Below the pieces are notes generated by a model, which made no database searches, was not told where the DNA came from, and was given only the letters and a program-made list of their open reading frames with translations. A stretch of 21,803 nucleotides of DNA from JBBSVE01 sp038233815. GTDB lineage: Bacteria > Pseudomonadota > Alphaproteobacteria > Rhodobacterales > Rhodobacteraceae. Both the position numbers and the translations under genes were made by a program. Position 1 is the stretch's first letter. The number at the start of each line of letters is the position of its first letter. Where the stretch lies: positions 1-21,803 of the forward strand of contig JBBSVE010000044.1 of assembly GCA_038233815.1 (NCBI GenBank), given 5' to 3'. Below are positions 1-6,335 of the stretch, in pieces.

Positions 1-1
1 C

Positions 2-766
2 GTCTCTTTCATCTACATGATGGTGGGGGCCACCAGCGTGCGCGTGCCACCCGCGGGTTGGCCCCCGGCGGGCGAGATCGCGCCGACTGCGGCAGGCGGG
101 CTCGTGGCCTACGCCACCGTCCAGGTCAATCAGGCCCTCAGGCCGCGGCAGTCCTGGCTACTCTGGGGGGGGCTGTTCCTCAACGTGACGGCGGGGATTG
201 GCGTTCTGGGTCAGGCGTCGCTGATGAGCCAGGAGATGTTTCCGGGCCTGATCACGGCGGCCGCGGCGGCAGGGTTCGTGGGGCTACTCTCGCTCTTCAA
301 CATGGGGGGGCGGTTTTTCTGGGCCACGATCTCGGACTACATCGGGCGGAAATGGACCTACACGATCTTCTTCCTGCTGGGCGTCGTCCTTTATGCCGTC
401 GTCCCGACGACGGGGCAGACGGGGTCGATCGTGCTCTTCGTGCTGTTCTACGGGATCATCCTGTCGATGTATGGCGGCGGGTTCTCGGCGGCCCCGGCTT
501 ATTTGCGTGACGTGTTCGGCACGCACTATGTCGGCGCCATTCATGGCTGGTTGCTGACCGCCTGGTCGGCGGCAGGAATCGCGGGGCCGGTGCTGGTGAA
601 CTACATCCGCCAGTATCAGATCGACAGCGGGGTCGCGAAGGCCGACGCCTACACCGTCACGATGTATATCATGGCGGCCCTTCTGGTGGTGGGCTTCATC
701 CTCAACGCGATGATGACGCCGGTGGACACGAAATATCACATGGCCGCCGATCCGGCCCGAACCTGA
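2..766 (+). CDS. OFA-family MFS transporter (oxalate/formate antiporter-like), C-terminal part
   Basis: This is the 3' part of a major facilitator superfamily permease whose start lies before the window; the frame is open from base 2. About 254 residues remain, carrying roughly six hydrophobic segments, which fits the C-terminal half of a 12-helix carrier. The segment GRFFWATISDYIGRKW is a good match to the MFS loop motif (G-R-x-x-x-x-x-x-D-x-x-G-R-K) expected between helices 8 and 9. The glycine-rich stretch YGGGFSAAPAYLRDVFG followed by GAIHG is typical of the OFA (oxalate:formate antiporter) subgroup as I know it. The substrate cannot be read from sequence; OFA members move small monocarboxylates or dicarboxylates. 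A very short gene follows 10 bases after the stop and is probably co-transcribed. Confidence 0.85.
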   Translation, partial: VSFIYMMVGATSVRVPPAGWPPAGEIAPTAAGGLVAYATVQVNQALRPRQSWLLWGGLFLNVTAGIGVLGQASLMSQEMFPGLITAAAAAGFVGLLSLFNMGGRFFWATISDYIGRKWTYTIFFLLGVVLYAVVPTTGQTGSIVLFVLFYGIILSMYGGGFSAAPAYLRDVFGTHYVGAIHGWLLTAWSAAGIAGPVLVNYIRQYQIDSGVAKADAYTVTMYIMAALLVVGFILNAMMTPVDTKYHMAADPART

Positions 767-776
767 GGAGAGAGAC

Positions 777-896
777 ATGACTGAAACCGAAAAGACGGGC
801 AATGCGGCGGTCTGGATCGCATGGGCGTTCGTGGGCATCCCGCTTGTCTGGGGCGTGATCATGACGCTCGGGAACGCGCTGGCGCTGTTCCGCTGA
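777..896 (+). CDS. Small one-helix protein downstream of the OFA transporter (MFS small-subunit type)
   Basis: This is a 39-residue reading frame with a good ribosome binding site (GAGGAGAGAG, beginning inside the transporter stop region). It begins MTETEKTGNAAVW, has one hydrophobic helix at about residues 12-36 and ends ALFR. Proteins of this size directly after OFA-type MFS genes are annotated in databases as an MFS transporter small subunit; I assign it by position, size and topology. It probably sits in the inner membrane beside the large subunit. A perfect hairpin follows 13 bases after the stop and likely ends the transcript. An experimental role for this small protein is not known to me. 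Confidence 0.7.
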   Translation: MTETEKTGNAAVWIAWAFVGIPLVWGVIMTLGNALALFR

Positions 897-909
897 CGGC
901 ATGAGAGAC

Positions 910-937
910 GGGCGGCCCCGGTGTGTCGGGGCCGCCC
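910..937. terminator. Bidirectional hairpin terminator between convergent genes
   Basis: A perfect 11-base inverted repeat (GGGCGGCCCCG and CGGGGCCGCCC) encloses a six-base loop, GTGTGT. It lies between the stop of the small MFS partner and the stop of mmsA. The minus-strand flank reads GTCTCTCAT, a weak T-rich tail; the plus-strand flank has none. It may serve both directions. Confidence 0.65.
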
Positions 938-947
938 GATCAGGACA

Positions 948-2447
948 TCAGTCCATCGGCTTGAAGTTGAAGGCAGCACCCTCCTTCATGCCCTTCGGCC
1001 AGCGCGAGGTCACGGTCTTCGTCCGCGTGTAGAAGCGGAAGGCATCCGGTCCGTGCTGGTTGAGATCGCCGAAGCCGGATTTCTTCCAGCCGCCGAACGT
1101 GTGATAGGCCAGCGGCACCGGGATCGGCACGTTGATCCCCACCATCCCCACATTGACGCGGGAGGCGAAGTCCCGCGCGGTATCCCCGTCGCGGGTATAG
1201 ATCGCGGTGCCGTTGCCGTATTCGTGGTCCATGGCGAGGGCTAGCGCCTCCTCGTAGCTTTGCGCGCGGACGGTGGACAGGACCGGGCCGAAAATCTCCT
1301 GTCTGTAGATGTCCATGTCCCTGGTCACATGATCGAACAGGTGGGCGCCGACGAAGAAGCCATTTTCATAGCCCTGCATCCGGAAATCGCGACCATCGAC
1401 GACCAGTGTGGCGCCCTGGTCGATCCCCGACTGCACCAGCTTCAGGATGTTGGCCTTGGCGGCTGCCGTCACCACGGGGCCGTAGTCGATGTCATTGCCC
1501 GCGGTCCAGGGCCCGATCTTCAGCCGTTCGATCCGGGGCACCAGCCGCTCGATCAGCGCGTCCGCCGTGGCGTCGCCCACCGGCACCGCGACCGAGATCG
1601 CCATGCAGCGTTCCCCCGCCGCCCCGTATCCGGCCCCGATCAGCGCGTCCGCCGCCTGATCCAGGTCGGCGTCGGGCATGATGATCATATGGTTCTTGGC
1701 ACCACCGAAGCATTGCACGCGCTTGCCGTTGGAACAGCCCCGCCCGTAGATATACTGCGCGATGGGCGTGGAGCCGACGAAGCCCACGGCTTGCACCGTC
1801 TCGTTGTCGAGAATCGCGTCCACCGCCTCCTTGTCGCCATTCACGACCTGCAGCACGCCGTCCGGCAACCCCGCCTCCTTGAACAGCTCTGCCAGCATCA
1901 TGGGCACGGATGGATCACGCTCCGACGGCTTCAGGATGAAGGCGTTGCCACATGCGAGTGCCGGTCCCAACTTCCAGAGCGGGATCATCGCGGGGAAGTT
2001 GAACGGCGTGATCCCTGCCACAACGCCGAGGGGTTGGCGCATCGAATACATGTCGATGCCCGGTCCTGCGGCGTCGGTGAACTCTCCCTTCAGCATCTGG
2101 GCGGCCCCGATGCTGTATTCGATCACCTCCAGCCCGCGTTGCACATCGCCCTTGGCATCGGGGAAGGTCTTGCCATGCTCGCGGCTCAACGCCTCGGCCA
2201 ACTTGTCCATGTCGCGATTGATGAGGCCGACCATCGCCATCATCACCCGACCCCTCCGCTGCGGGTTGGTGGCCCCCCATGCGGGCTGCGCCTCTGCGGC
2301 CCTGGCCACGGCGGCATCCACCTCTGATTTCGATGCAAGCGCCACCCGTGCCTGCACCTCGCCCGTCGAGGGGTCGAAGACGTCGGCAAAGCGTCCCGAC
2401 GTACCTTTTGTTCGCGTGCCGTTGATCCAGTGGGCGATTTCTTCCAT
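948..2447 (-). CDS. mmsA: CoA-acylating methylmalonate-semialdehyde dehydrogenase
   Basis: This 499-residue aldehyde dehydrogenase oxidises methylmalonate semialdehyde (and malonate semialdehyde) to propionyl-CoA (or acetyl-CoA) with NAD and CoA, in valine, inositol or beta-alanine breakdown. The length equals the usual MmsA length. Visible signatures are TPFNFP around residues 148-152, with the conserved Asn, then LKPSERDP at about 172-179. FGGAKNH follows near 247-253, and GERCMA carries the catalytic cysteine at 281. The FGGAKNH form, in place of the ELGGK of ordinary aldehyde dehydrogenases, marks the MMSDH subgroup that acylates CoA. The start is fixed by AGGAGG about five bases upstream. 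The gene converges with the transporter unit and diverges from the CBS gene. No other valine-pathway gene is visible, so which pathway it serves here is open. Confidence 0.93.
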   Translation of the reverse strand: MEEIAHWINGTRTKGTSGRFADVFDPSTGEVQARVALASKSEVDAAVARAAEAQPAWGATNPQRRGRVMMAMVGLINRDMDKLAEALSREHGKTFPDAKGDVQRGLEVIEYSIGAAQMLKGEFTDAAGPGIDMYSMRQPLGVVAGITPFNFPAMIPLWKLGPALACGNAFILKPSERDPSVPMMLAELFKEAGLPDGVLQVVNGDKEAVDAILDNETVQAVGFVGSTPIAQYIYGRGCSNGKRVQCFGGAKNHMIIMPDADLDQAADALIGAGYGAAGERCMAISVAVPVGDATADALIERLVPRIERLKIGPWTAGNDIDYGPVVTAAAKANILKLVQSGIDQGATLVVDGRDFRMQGYENGFFVGAHLFDHVTRDMDIYRQEIFGPVLSTVRAQSYEEALALAMDHEYGNGTAIYTRDGDTARDFASRVNVGMVGINVPIPVPLAYHTFGGWKKSGFGDLNQHGPDAFRFYTRTKTVTSRWPKGMKEGAAFNFKPMD

Positions 2448-2574
2448 GACGATCCTCCTGCCGTTCGGGGGGCAGGCTATGCGAAAGTGCGGTCCGGCGG
2501 AAAGGGGTCACGGGCGGGTTGACAGGACGGGGCATCGGGGCCGACCCTCATGGGCAGCGGATCAGGGGGATGCC

Positions 2575-3009
2575 ATGTTGGTGCAACAGATACTCGCGAC
2601 GAAATCCGGGCGAGACGTCGTGACCATCGCGCCGGGATCGAGCCTCACCGAGGCAGCGAAGCTGCTCTCCGACAAGCGGATCGGCGCGCTGGTCGTGTCG
2701 GACGATGGGCGCCACGTCGCCGGCATCCTGTCGGAGCGCGACATCGTACGCGAATTGGGGCGGCGCGGCGTGTCCTGCATGACCGATCCGGTGGAGGCGG
2801 TGATGACCGACGATATCGTCTCTTGCACGGCGTCCGATACCGCGCTCGACGTGATGCGCAAGATGACCGAGGGGCGCTTTCGCCACATGCCGGTGATGGC
2901 GGGGGAGGAGATGACGGGCCTCATCTCCATCGGCGATGCGGTCAAGGCGCGGCTTTCGGAGCTTTCAATGGAAAAGGACGCGCTGGAAGGGATGATCAAG
3001 GGATTCTGA
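2575..3009 (+). CDS. Protein of two CBS domains
   Basis: A 144-residue cytosolic protein made of a tandem pair of CBS domains (about residues 8-65 and 75-132) and little else. The first repeat holds IGALVVSDDGRHVAGILSER followed by D, and the second RHMPVMAGEEMTGLISIGD; the G(I/L)(L/I)SxxD ends are typical of CBS motifs. Such stand-alone pairs usually bind adenine nucleotides and act as sensors or regulators of partner proteins. The reading frame is open far upstream, but that part is antisense to mmsA. I chose the ATG at 2575 because AGGGGGA lies just before it and the protein begins at the expected domain edge. It is divergent from mmsA and 67 bases upstream of coaD. A specific partner cannot be inferred. 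Confidence 0.85.
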   Translation: MLVQQILATKSGRDVVTIAPGSSLTEAAKLLSDKRIGALVVSDDGRHVAGILSERDIVRELGRRGVSCMTDPVEAVMTDDIVSCTASDTALDVMRKMTEGRFRHMPVMAGEEMTGLISIGDAVKARLSELSMEKDALEGMIKGF

Positions 3010-3076
3010 GCCCTTTCGCCTTGCCAAGCCACCGGCGCTCCTGTTGCGTGGCACCCGCATCTGACGGGGGTTTACC

Positions 3077-3568
3077 ATGCGCATCGGCCTCTATCCCGGC
3101 ACCTTCGATCCGGTCACGCTTGGCCATACCGACATTATCATGCGGGCCATGGCGCTCGTCGACCGGCTGGTGATCGGGGTTGCGATCAACCGCGACAAGG
3201 GGCCGCTCTTCGATCTGGAGGAGCGGGTCGCGATGGTGAAGGCCGAGGCCACGGAGATTGTCGCCCGGACGGGGGGGGAGATCGTTGTCCATCCGTTCGA
3301 GAACCTGCTGATCGATTGCGCGCGCGACGTGGGTGCCGGGATCATCGTGCGGGGACTGCGGGCGGTGGCGGATTTCGAATACGAGTTTCAGATGGTCGGC
3401 ATGAATCGCGCGCTCGACGCTTCGATCGAGACGGTGTTCATGATGGCCGACGCGCGGCGTCAGGCGATCGCCTCGAAGCTGGTGAAGGAAATCGCGCGGC
3501 TGGGCGGGGATGTGTCGAAATTCGTGCCCCCGGCGGTCAGCACGGCGATGGTGGCGAAGTTCGCGTGA
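3077..3568 (+). CDS. coaD: Phosphopantetheine adenylyltransferase
   Basis: CoaD joins 4'-phosphopantetheine and ATP to give dephospho-CoA, the penultimate step of coenzyme A synthesis, in the cytosol. The 163-residue length is normal for the family. The start MRIGLYPGTFDPVTLGHTDI contains the nucleotide-binding TxGH motif (T-L-G-H at about 14-17). RGLRAVADFEYEFQM (about 93-107) and the C-terminal SKLVKEIARLGGDVSKFVP complete the family signature. The second adenylyltransferase motif reads IASKLVKE rather than the more usual ISSSLVKE, a conservative variation that should not affect activity. A weak ribosome binding site precedes the ATG. The gene follows the CBS protein by 67 bases and converges with gap across a hairpin. 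Confidence 0.96.
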   Translation: MRIGLYPGTFDPVTLGHTDIIMRAMALVDRLVIGVAINRDKGPLFDLEERVAMVKAEATEIVARTGGEIVVHPFENLLIDCARDVGAGIIVRGLRAVADFEYEFQMVGMNRALDASIETVFMMADARRQAIASKLVKEIARLGGDVSKFVPPAVSTAMVAKFA

Positions 3569-3569
3569 G

Positions 3570-3594
3570 CCGGGGGGGCCGAGCGCCCTCCCGG
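3570..3594. terminator. Hairpin terminator between coaD and gap
   Basis: A ten-pair stem (CCGGGGGGGC with GCCCTCCCGG, one G-T pair) with loop CGAGC begins two bases after the coaD stop and ends 11 bases before the gap stop. The plus-strand tail GATTGCTGTCGTC is only moderately T-rich. It is placed to end both convergent transcripts. Confidence 0.6.
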
Positions 3595-3605
3595 GATTGC
3601 TGTCG

Positions 3606-4610
3606 TCAGAGGAATTTGCCCATCGCAACGGCCGTATCGCCCATCCGGTTCGAAAAGCCCCATTCGTTGTCATACCAGCTCAAGACCCGGACGAAGCGGT
3701 TCGGAAGCACCTTGGTCTGGTCGCTCGCGAAGATCGAGGAATGCGGGTCATGGTTGAAATCGGTGGAGACAAGCTTGGCCTCCTCATAGCCGAGGATGCC
3801 CTTCAGCGCGCCTTCGGAGGAGGCGGTCTTCATCGCGGCATTGATCTCCTCCACCGTCGTCTCCTTCTCCAGGAGCAGGCAGAGGTCCACGCAGGACACG
3901 TTCGGCGTCGGCACCCGGATCGAGGAGCCGTCGAGCTTGCCCGCGAGGTCCGGCAGCACGAGGCCCAGCGCCTTCGCGGCTCCGGTCGTGGTGGGGATCA
4001 TCGACAGCGCGGCGGCGCGCGCGCGGTAGAGGTCCTTGTGCATCGTGTCCAGCGTCGGCTGGTCGCCGGTGTAGGAGTGGATCGTCGTCATGAAGCCCGA
4101 CACGATGCCGAAATTGTCCGACAGCACCTTCGCCACCGGGGCGAGGCAGTTCGTCGTGCACGACCCGTTGGACACGATGAGGTCGTCTTTGGTCAGCACG
4201 CCGTCGTTCACGCCCATCACGATGGTCTTGTCGGCCCCGTTCGAGGGCGCGGAGACGAGCACCCGGCTGGCCCCGTTTTCCAGATGGACCTTCGCCTTGT
4301 CACGGTCGGAGAAGATGCCGGTGCATTCCATCACGATGTCGACATGGTTCCACGGAAGCTCCGCCGGATTGCGGATCGCCGTCACCTGCATCGGGCCGCG
4401 GCCCGCGTCGATGCTGTCGCCGGTGGTCTTCACCTCGCCGGGAAAGCGGCCATGGACCGAATCGTAGCGCAGCAGATGGGCGTTCGTCTCCACCGGGCCC
4501 AGATCGTTGATCGCCACGATCTCGATGTCGGTGCGTCCACTCTCGATGATGGCGCGCAGGATGTTGCGGCCGATCCGGCCGAACCCGTTGATCGCTACCT
4601 TGACCGTCAT
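3606..4610 (-). CDS. gap: Type I glyceraldehyde-3-phosphate dehydrogenase
   Basis: This glycolytic enzyme converts glyceraldehyde 3-phosphate, NAD(P) and phosphate to 1,3-bisphosphoglycerate, and the reverse in gluconeogenesis. The 334-residue chain shows the dinucleotide-binding start INGFGRIGRN (residues 7-16), the catalytic cysteine in SNGSCTTNCLAP (Cys151), IHSYTGDQ, and the C-terminal WYDNEWGFSNRM. The start is supported by GGAAGGAAAG just upstream. INDLG follows the second beta strand, where an acidic residue is commonly associated with NAD preference. Transketolase is on the same strand upstream, but an oppositely oriented DUF808-DoxX gene separates them. A 47-residue membrane protein lies 76 bases upstream on the same strand and may share the transcript. 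Confidence 0.97.
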   Translation of the reverse strand: MTVKVAINGFGRIGRNILRAIIESGRTDIEIVAINDLGPVETNAHLLRYDSVHGRFPGEVKTTGDSIDAGRGPMQVTAIRNPAELPWNHVDIVMECTGIFSDRDKAKVHLENGASRVLVSAPSNGADKTIVMGVNDGVLTKDDLIVSNGSCTTNCLAPVAKVLSDNFGIVSGFMTTIHSYTGDQPTLDTMHKDLYRARAAALSMIPTTTGAAKALGLVLPDLAGKLDGSSIRVPTPNVSCVDLCLLLEKETTVEEINAAMKTASSEGALKGILGYEEAKLVSTDFNHDPHSSIFASDQTKVLPNRFVRVLSWYDNEWGFSNRMGDTAVAMGKFL

Positions 4611-4686
4611 TCCGCTTTCCTTCCCGAAGGTTACGTGTGGGCCGCGCGAACAGCGTCTTGCGGCGTCAGCGCTCCTCCTGCCACAA

Positions 4687-4830
4687 TCAGCGCCAGAAGG
4701 ACAGATACTCGATGAAGTCGGTCAATTTGCGGAGCATGAACATGTCCGCCGCACCGCCGTTAAACGCGTAGTCGAGCCCGATCAGCAGGACGATAGCCCC
4801 GAACAGGATCAGTGCCGTCCGGTCGCTCAT
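4687..4830 (-). CDS. Small single-pass membrane protein upstream of gap
   Basis: This 47-residue frame begins MSDRTALILFGAIVLLIGLD. A hydrophobic helix (about residues 6-21) is followed by a short polar hinge (YAFNGGAAD) and an amphipathic, basic-aromatic tail ending in IEYLSFWR. It sits 76 bases upstream of gap on the same strand. I recall very similar tiny proteins beside gap in Rhodobacteraceae, sometimes wrongly labelled as GAPDH; that is memory, not a search. There is no resemblance to GAPDH. The ATG at 4830 has GCGGGACC upstream, a weak binding site. Function is unknown; inner-membrane location with the N-terminus in the cytoplasm is an inference. Confidence 0.6.
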   Translation of the reverse strand: MSDRTALILFGAIVLLIGLDYAFNGGAADMFMLRKLTDFIEYLSFWR

Positions 4831-4955
4831 GGTCCCGCCCCCCGTCCTTGGCCGCCCTCTGCAAAGCCCCGCGCGGGCGTGCCTGTCAATCGCAAAGCCG
4901 TCTTGCCGCGCGTGAGGCGTCCGCTAGTGTGGCCCTTCACGACGAAAGGGTGACG

Positions 4956-6311
4956 ATGAGCGGACTTCTGGCCTTGTTCGACGATGTGGCAGCACTCGCG
5001 CGGATGACCGCGGCCTCCGTCGACGACATTGCCGGGGCGGCGGCCAAGGCCGGGGCGAAAGCCGCGGGCGTGGTGATCGACGATACCGCGGTGACGCCGA
5101 CCTATGTCCAGGGGCTCGATGCGCGGCGCGAACTGCCCATCATCGGACGCATCACGCTGGGGTCGCTGAAGAACAAGCTGATCTATCTGCTGCCCGCCGC
5201 CCTCCTGATGGCGAACTTCTTGCCGCAGGCGGTCACGCCGCTGTTGATGATCGGCGGCGCCTATCTCTGTTTTGAGGGCGCGGAGAAGGTCTGGCACGTG
5301 ATCTTCCCCCACACCGATCACGCGGCCAAGACCTCCCGTCCCACTCAGACCGAACAGCAGCTGGAGGAGAGCCGCGTCGCGGGGGCGATCAAGACCGACT
5401 TCATCCTCTCGGCCGAGATCATGACCATAGCACTGGCTGAGATCCCCGACAGCGGCTGGATCGTGGAAGCGATCACCCTCGCGGTCGTCGGCATCGGGAT
5501 CACGCTTCTGGTCTACGGCACGGTCGCGCTGATCGTGAAGGTGGACGACGTGGGGCTGCATCTGGCGGCGACGGGCCGGCTGTCTGCCACGCGGACCTTC
5601 GGGCGGGGGCTGGTGCGGGGGATGCCATCTGTGATGTGGGCGCTGTCCACTGTTGGGACGGCGGCGATGATCTGGGTCGGCGGCTCGATCCTGATCCACG
5701 GGCTGGAGGCGTTGGGCGCGCCCGCACTCTATGACGCGATCCATCGTCTGGCGGTGGCGGCCGCGGCTGCGGTGGGCGTGACGAGGGGGTTCGTCGAATG
5801 GGCCGTGACGGCCGCGTGCGACGGGGTGCTGGGCCTCGCGTTCGGATTGCTGCTGATCCCGGTGGTCACGCAGGGGATCGCACCGGTCTATACCGGGGTC
5901 GCGACGCTGAAGGCACCGGCCTCGCCGACACTGTTTGCCGATCTCGCGAGCCTTGTCGGGCGAATCCTGATAGCACTCCTTTTCCTCGGCGGGGCCGCGC
6001 AAAAGGGCGTGGACCCGTCGGCGGTGGAGGGGCTGCTCGCCTCGCGCGGGTGGTGGGAATGGCTGGTCTGGCCGGCGCTGGTCTTTGATCTGGTGGCGGG
6101 GGCGGCGCTGGTGCTGGGCGTGCAGGCGCGGATCGTGGGACTGCTGCTCGCCGGCTACTGCATCGTCACGAGCTACTTCCATTTCCTGCCCGAAGACCCG
6201 TGGCAGATGACGATCTTCGTCAAGAACTGGGCCATCGCGGGCGGATGCCTGATGCTTGTGGCACACGGGGCAGGGCGTTTCGCCTGGGACAAGCGGGCGC
6301 TGCGGGCCTGA
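4956..6311 (+). CDS. DUF808-type membrane protein fused to a DoxX-like C-terminal domain
   Basis: A 451-residue multi-pass membrane protein. Residues 1 to about 310 match the DUF808 (YedI-type) family: MSGLLALFDDVAALARMTAA at the start, then an Ala/Gly-rich stretch, GVVIDDTAVTPTYVQGL, a KNKLIYLLPAALL helix, a GGAYLCFEGAEKVWH segment, and IKTDFILSAEIMTIAL. From about residue 325 a second module of four helices has the pattern of DoxX/DoxD-like proteins: GRILIALLFLGGAAQK, then FDLVAGAALVLGVQARIVGLLL and a YFHFLPEDP loop, ending in KNWAIAGGCLML. DUF808 proteins usually stop near 300-320 residues, so this is a fusion. The frame is unbroken. The ATG at 4956 is chosen because GAAAGGG precedes it and the family start follows; an earlier in-frame ATG would run into the antisense small gene. 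Function of either half is not settled. Confidence 0.82.
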   Translation: MSGLLALFDDVAALARMTAASVDDIAGAAAKAGAKAAGVVIDDTAVTPTYVQGLDARRELPIIGRITLGSLKNKLIYLLPAALLMANFLPQAVTPLLMIGGAYLCFEGAEKVWHVIFPHTDHAAKTSRPTQTEQQLEESRVAGAIKTDFILSAEIMTIALAEIPDSGWIVEAITLAVVGIGITLLVYGTVALIVKVDDVGLHLAATGRLSATRTFGRGLVRGMPSVMWALSTVGTAAMIWVGGSILIHGLEALGAPALYDAIHRLAVAAAAAVGVTRGFVEWAVTAACDGVLGLAFGLLLIPVVTQGIAPVYTGVATLKAPASPTLFADLASLVGRILIALLFLGGAAQKGVDPSAVEGLLASRGWWEWLVWPALVFDLVAGAALVLGVQARIVGLLLAGYCIVTSYFHFLPEDPWQMTIFVKNWAIAGGCLMLVAHGAGRFAWDKRALRA

Positions 6312-6335
6312 GAACCCGCCGCGCCCGGGCGTCTG

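Noticed and set aside
1260..2327. A 355-codon plus-strand frame opposite mmsA
   Set aside because: It lies wholly within an intact mmsA on the other strand and shows no motif.
6312..6335. Short inverted repeat between the DUF808-DoxX and tkt stops
   Set aside because: Only about five pairs can form and there is no T-run, so I do not call a terminator.
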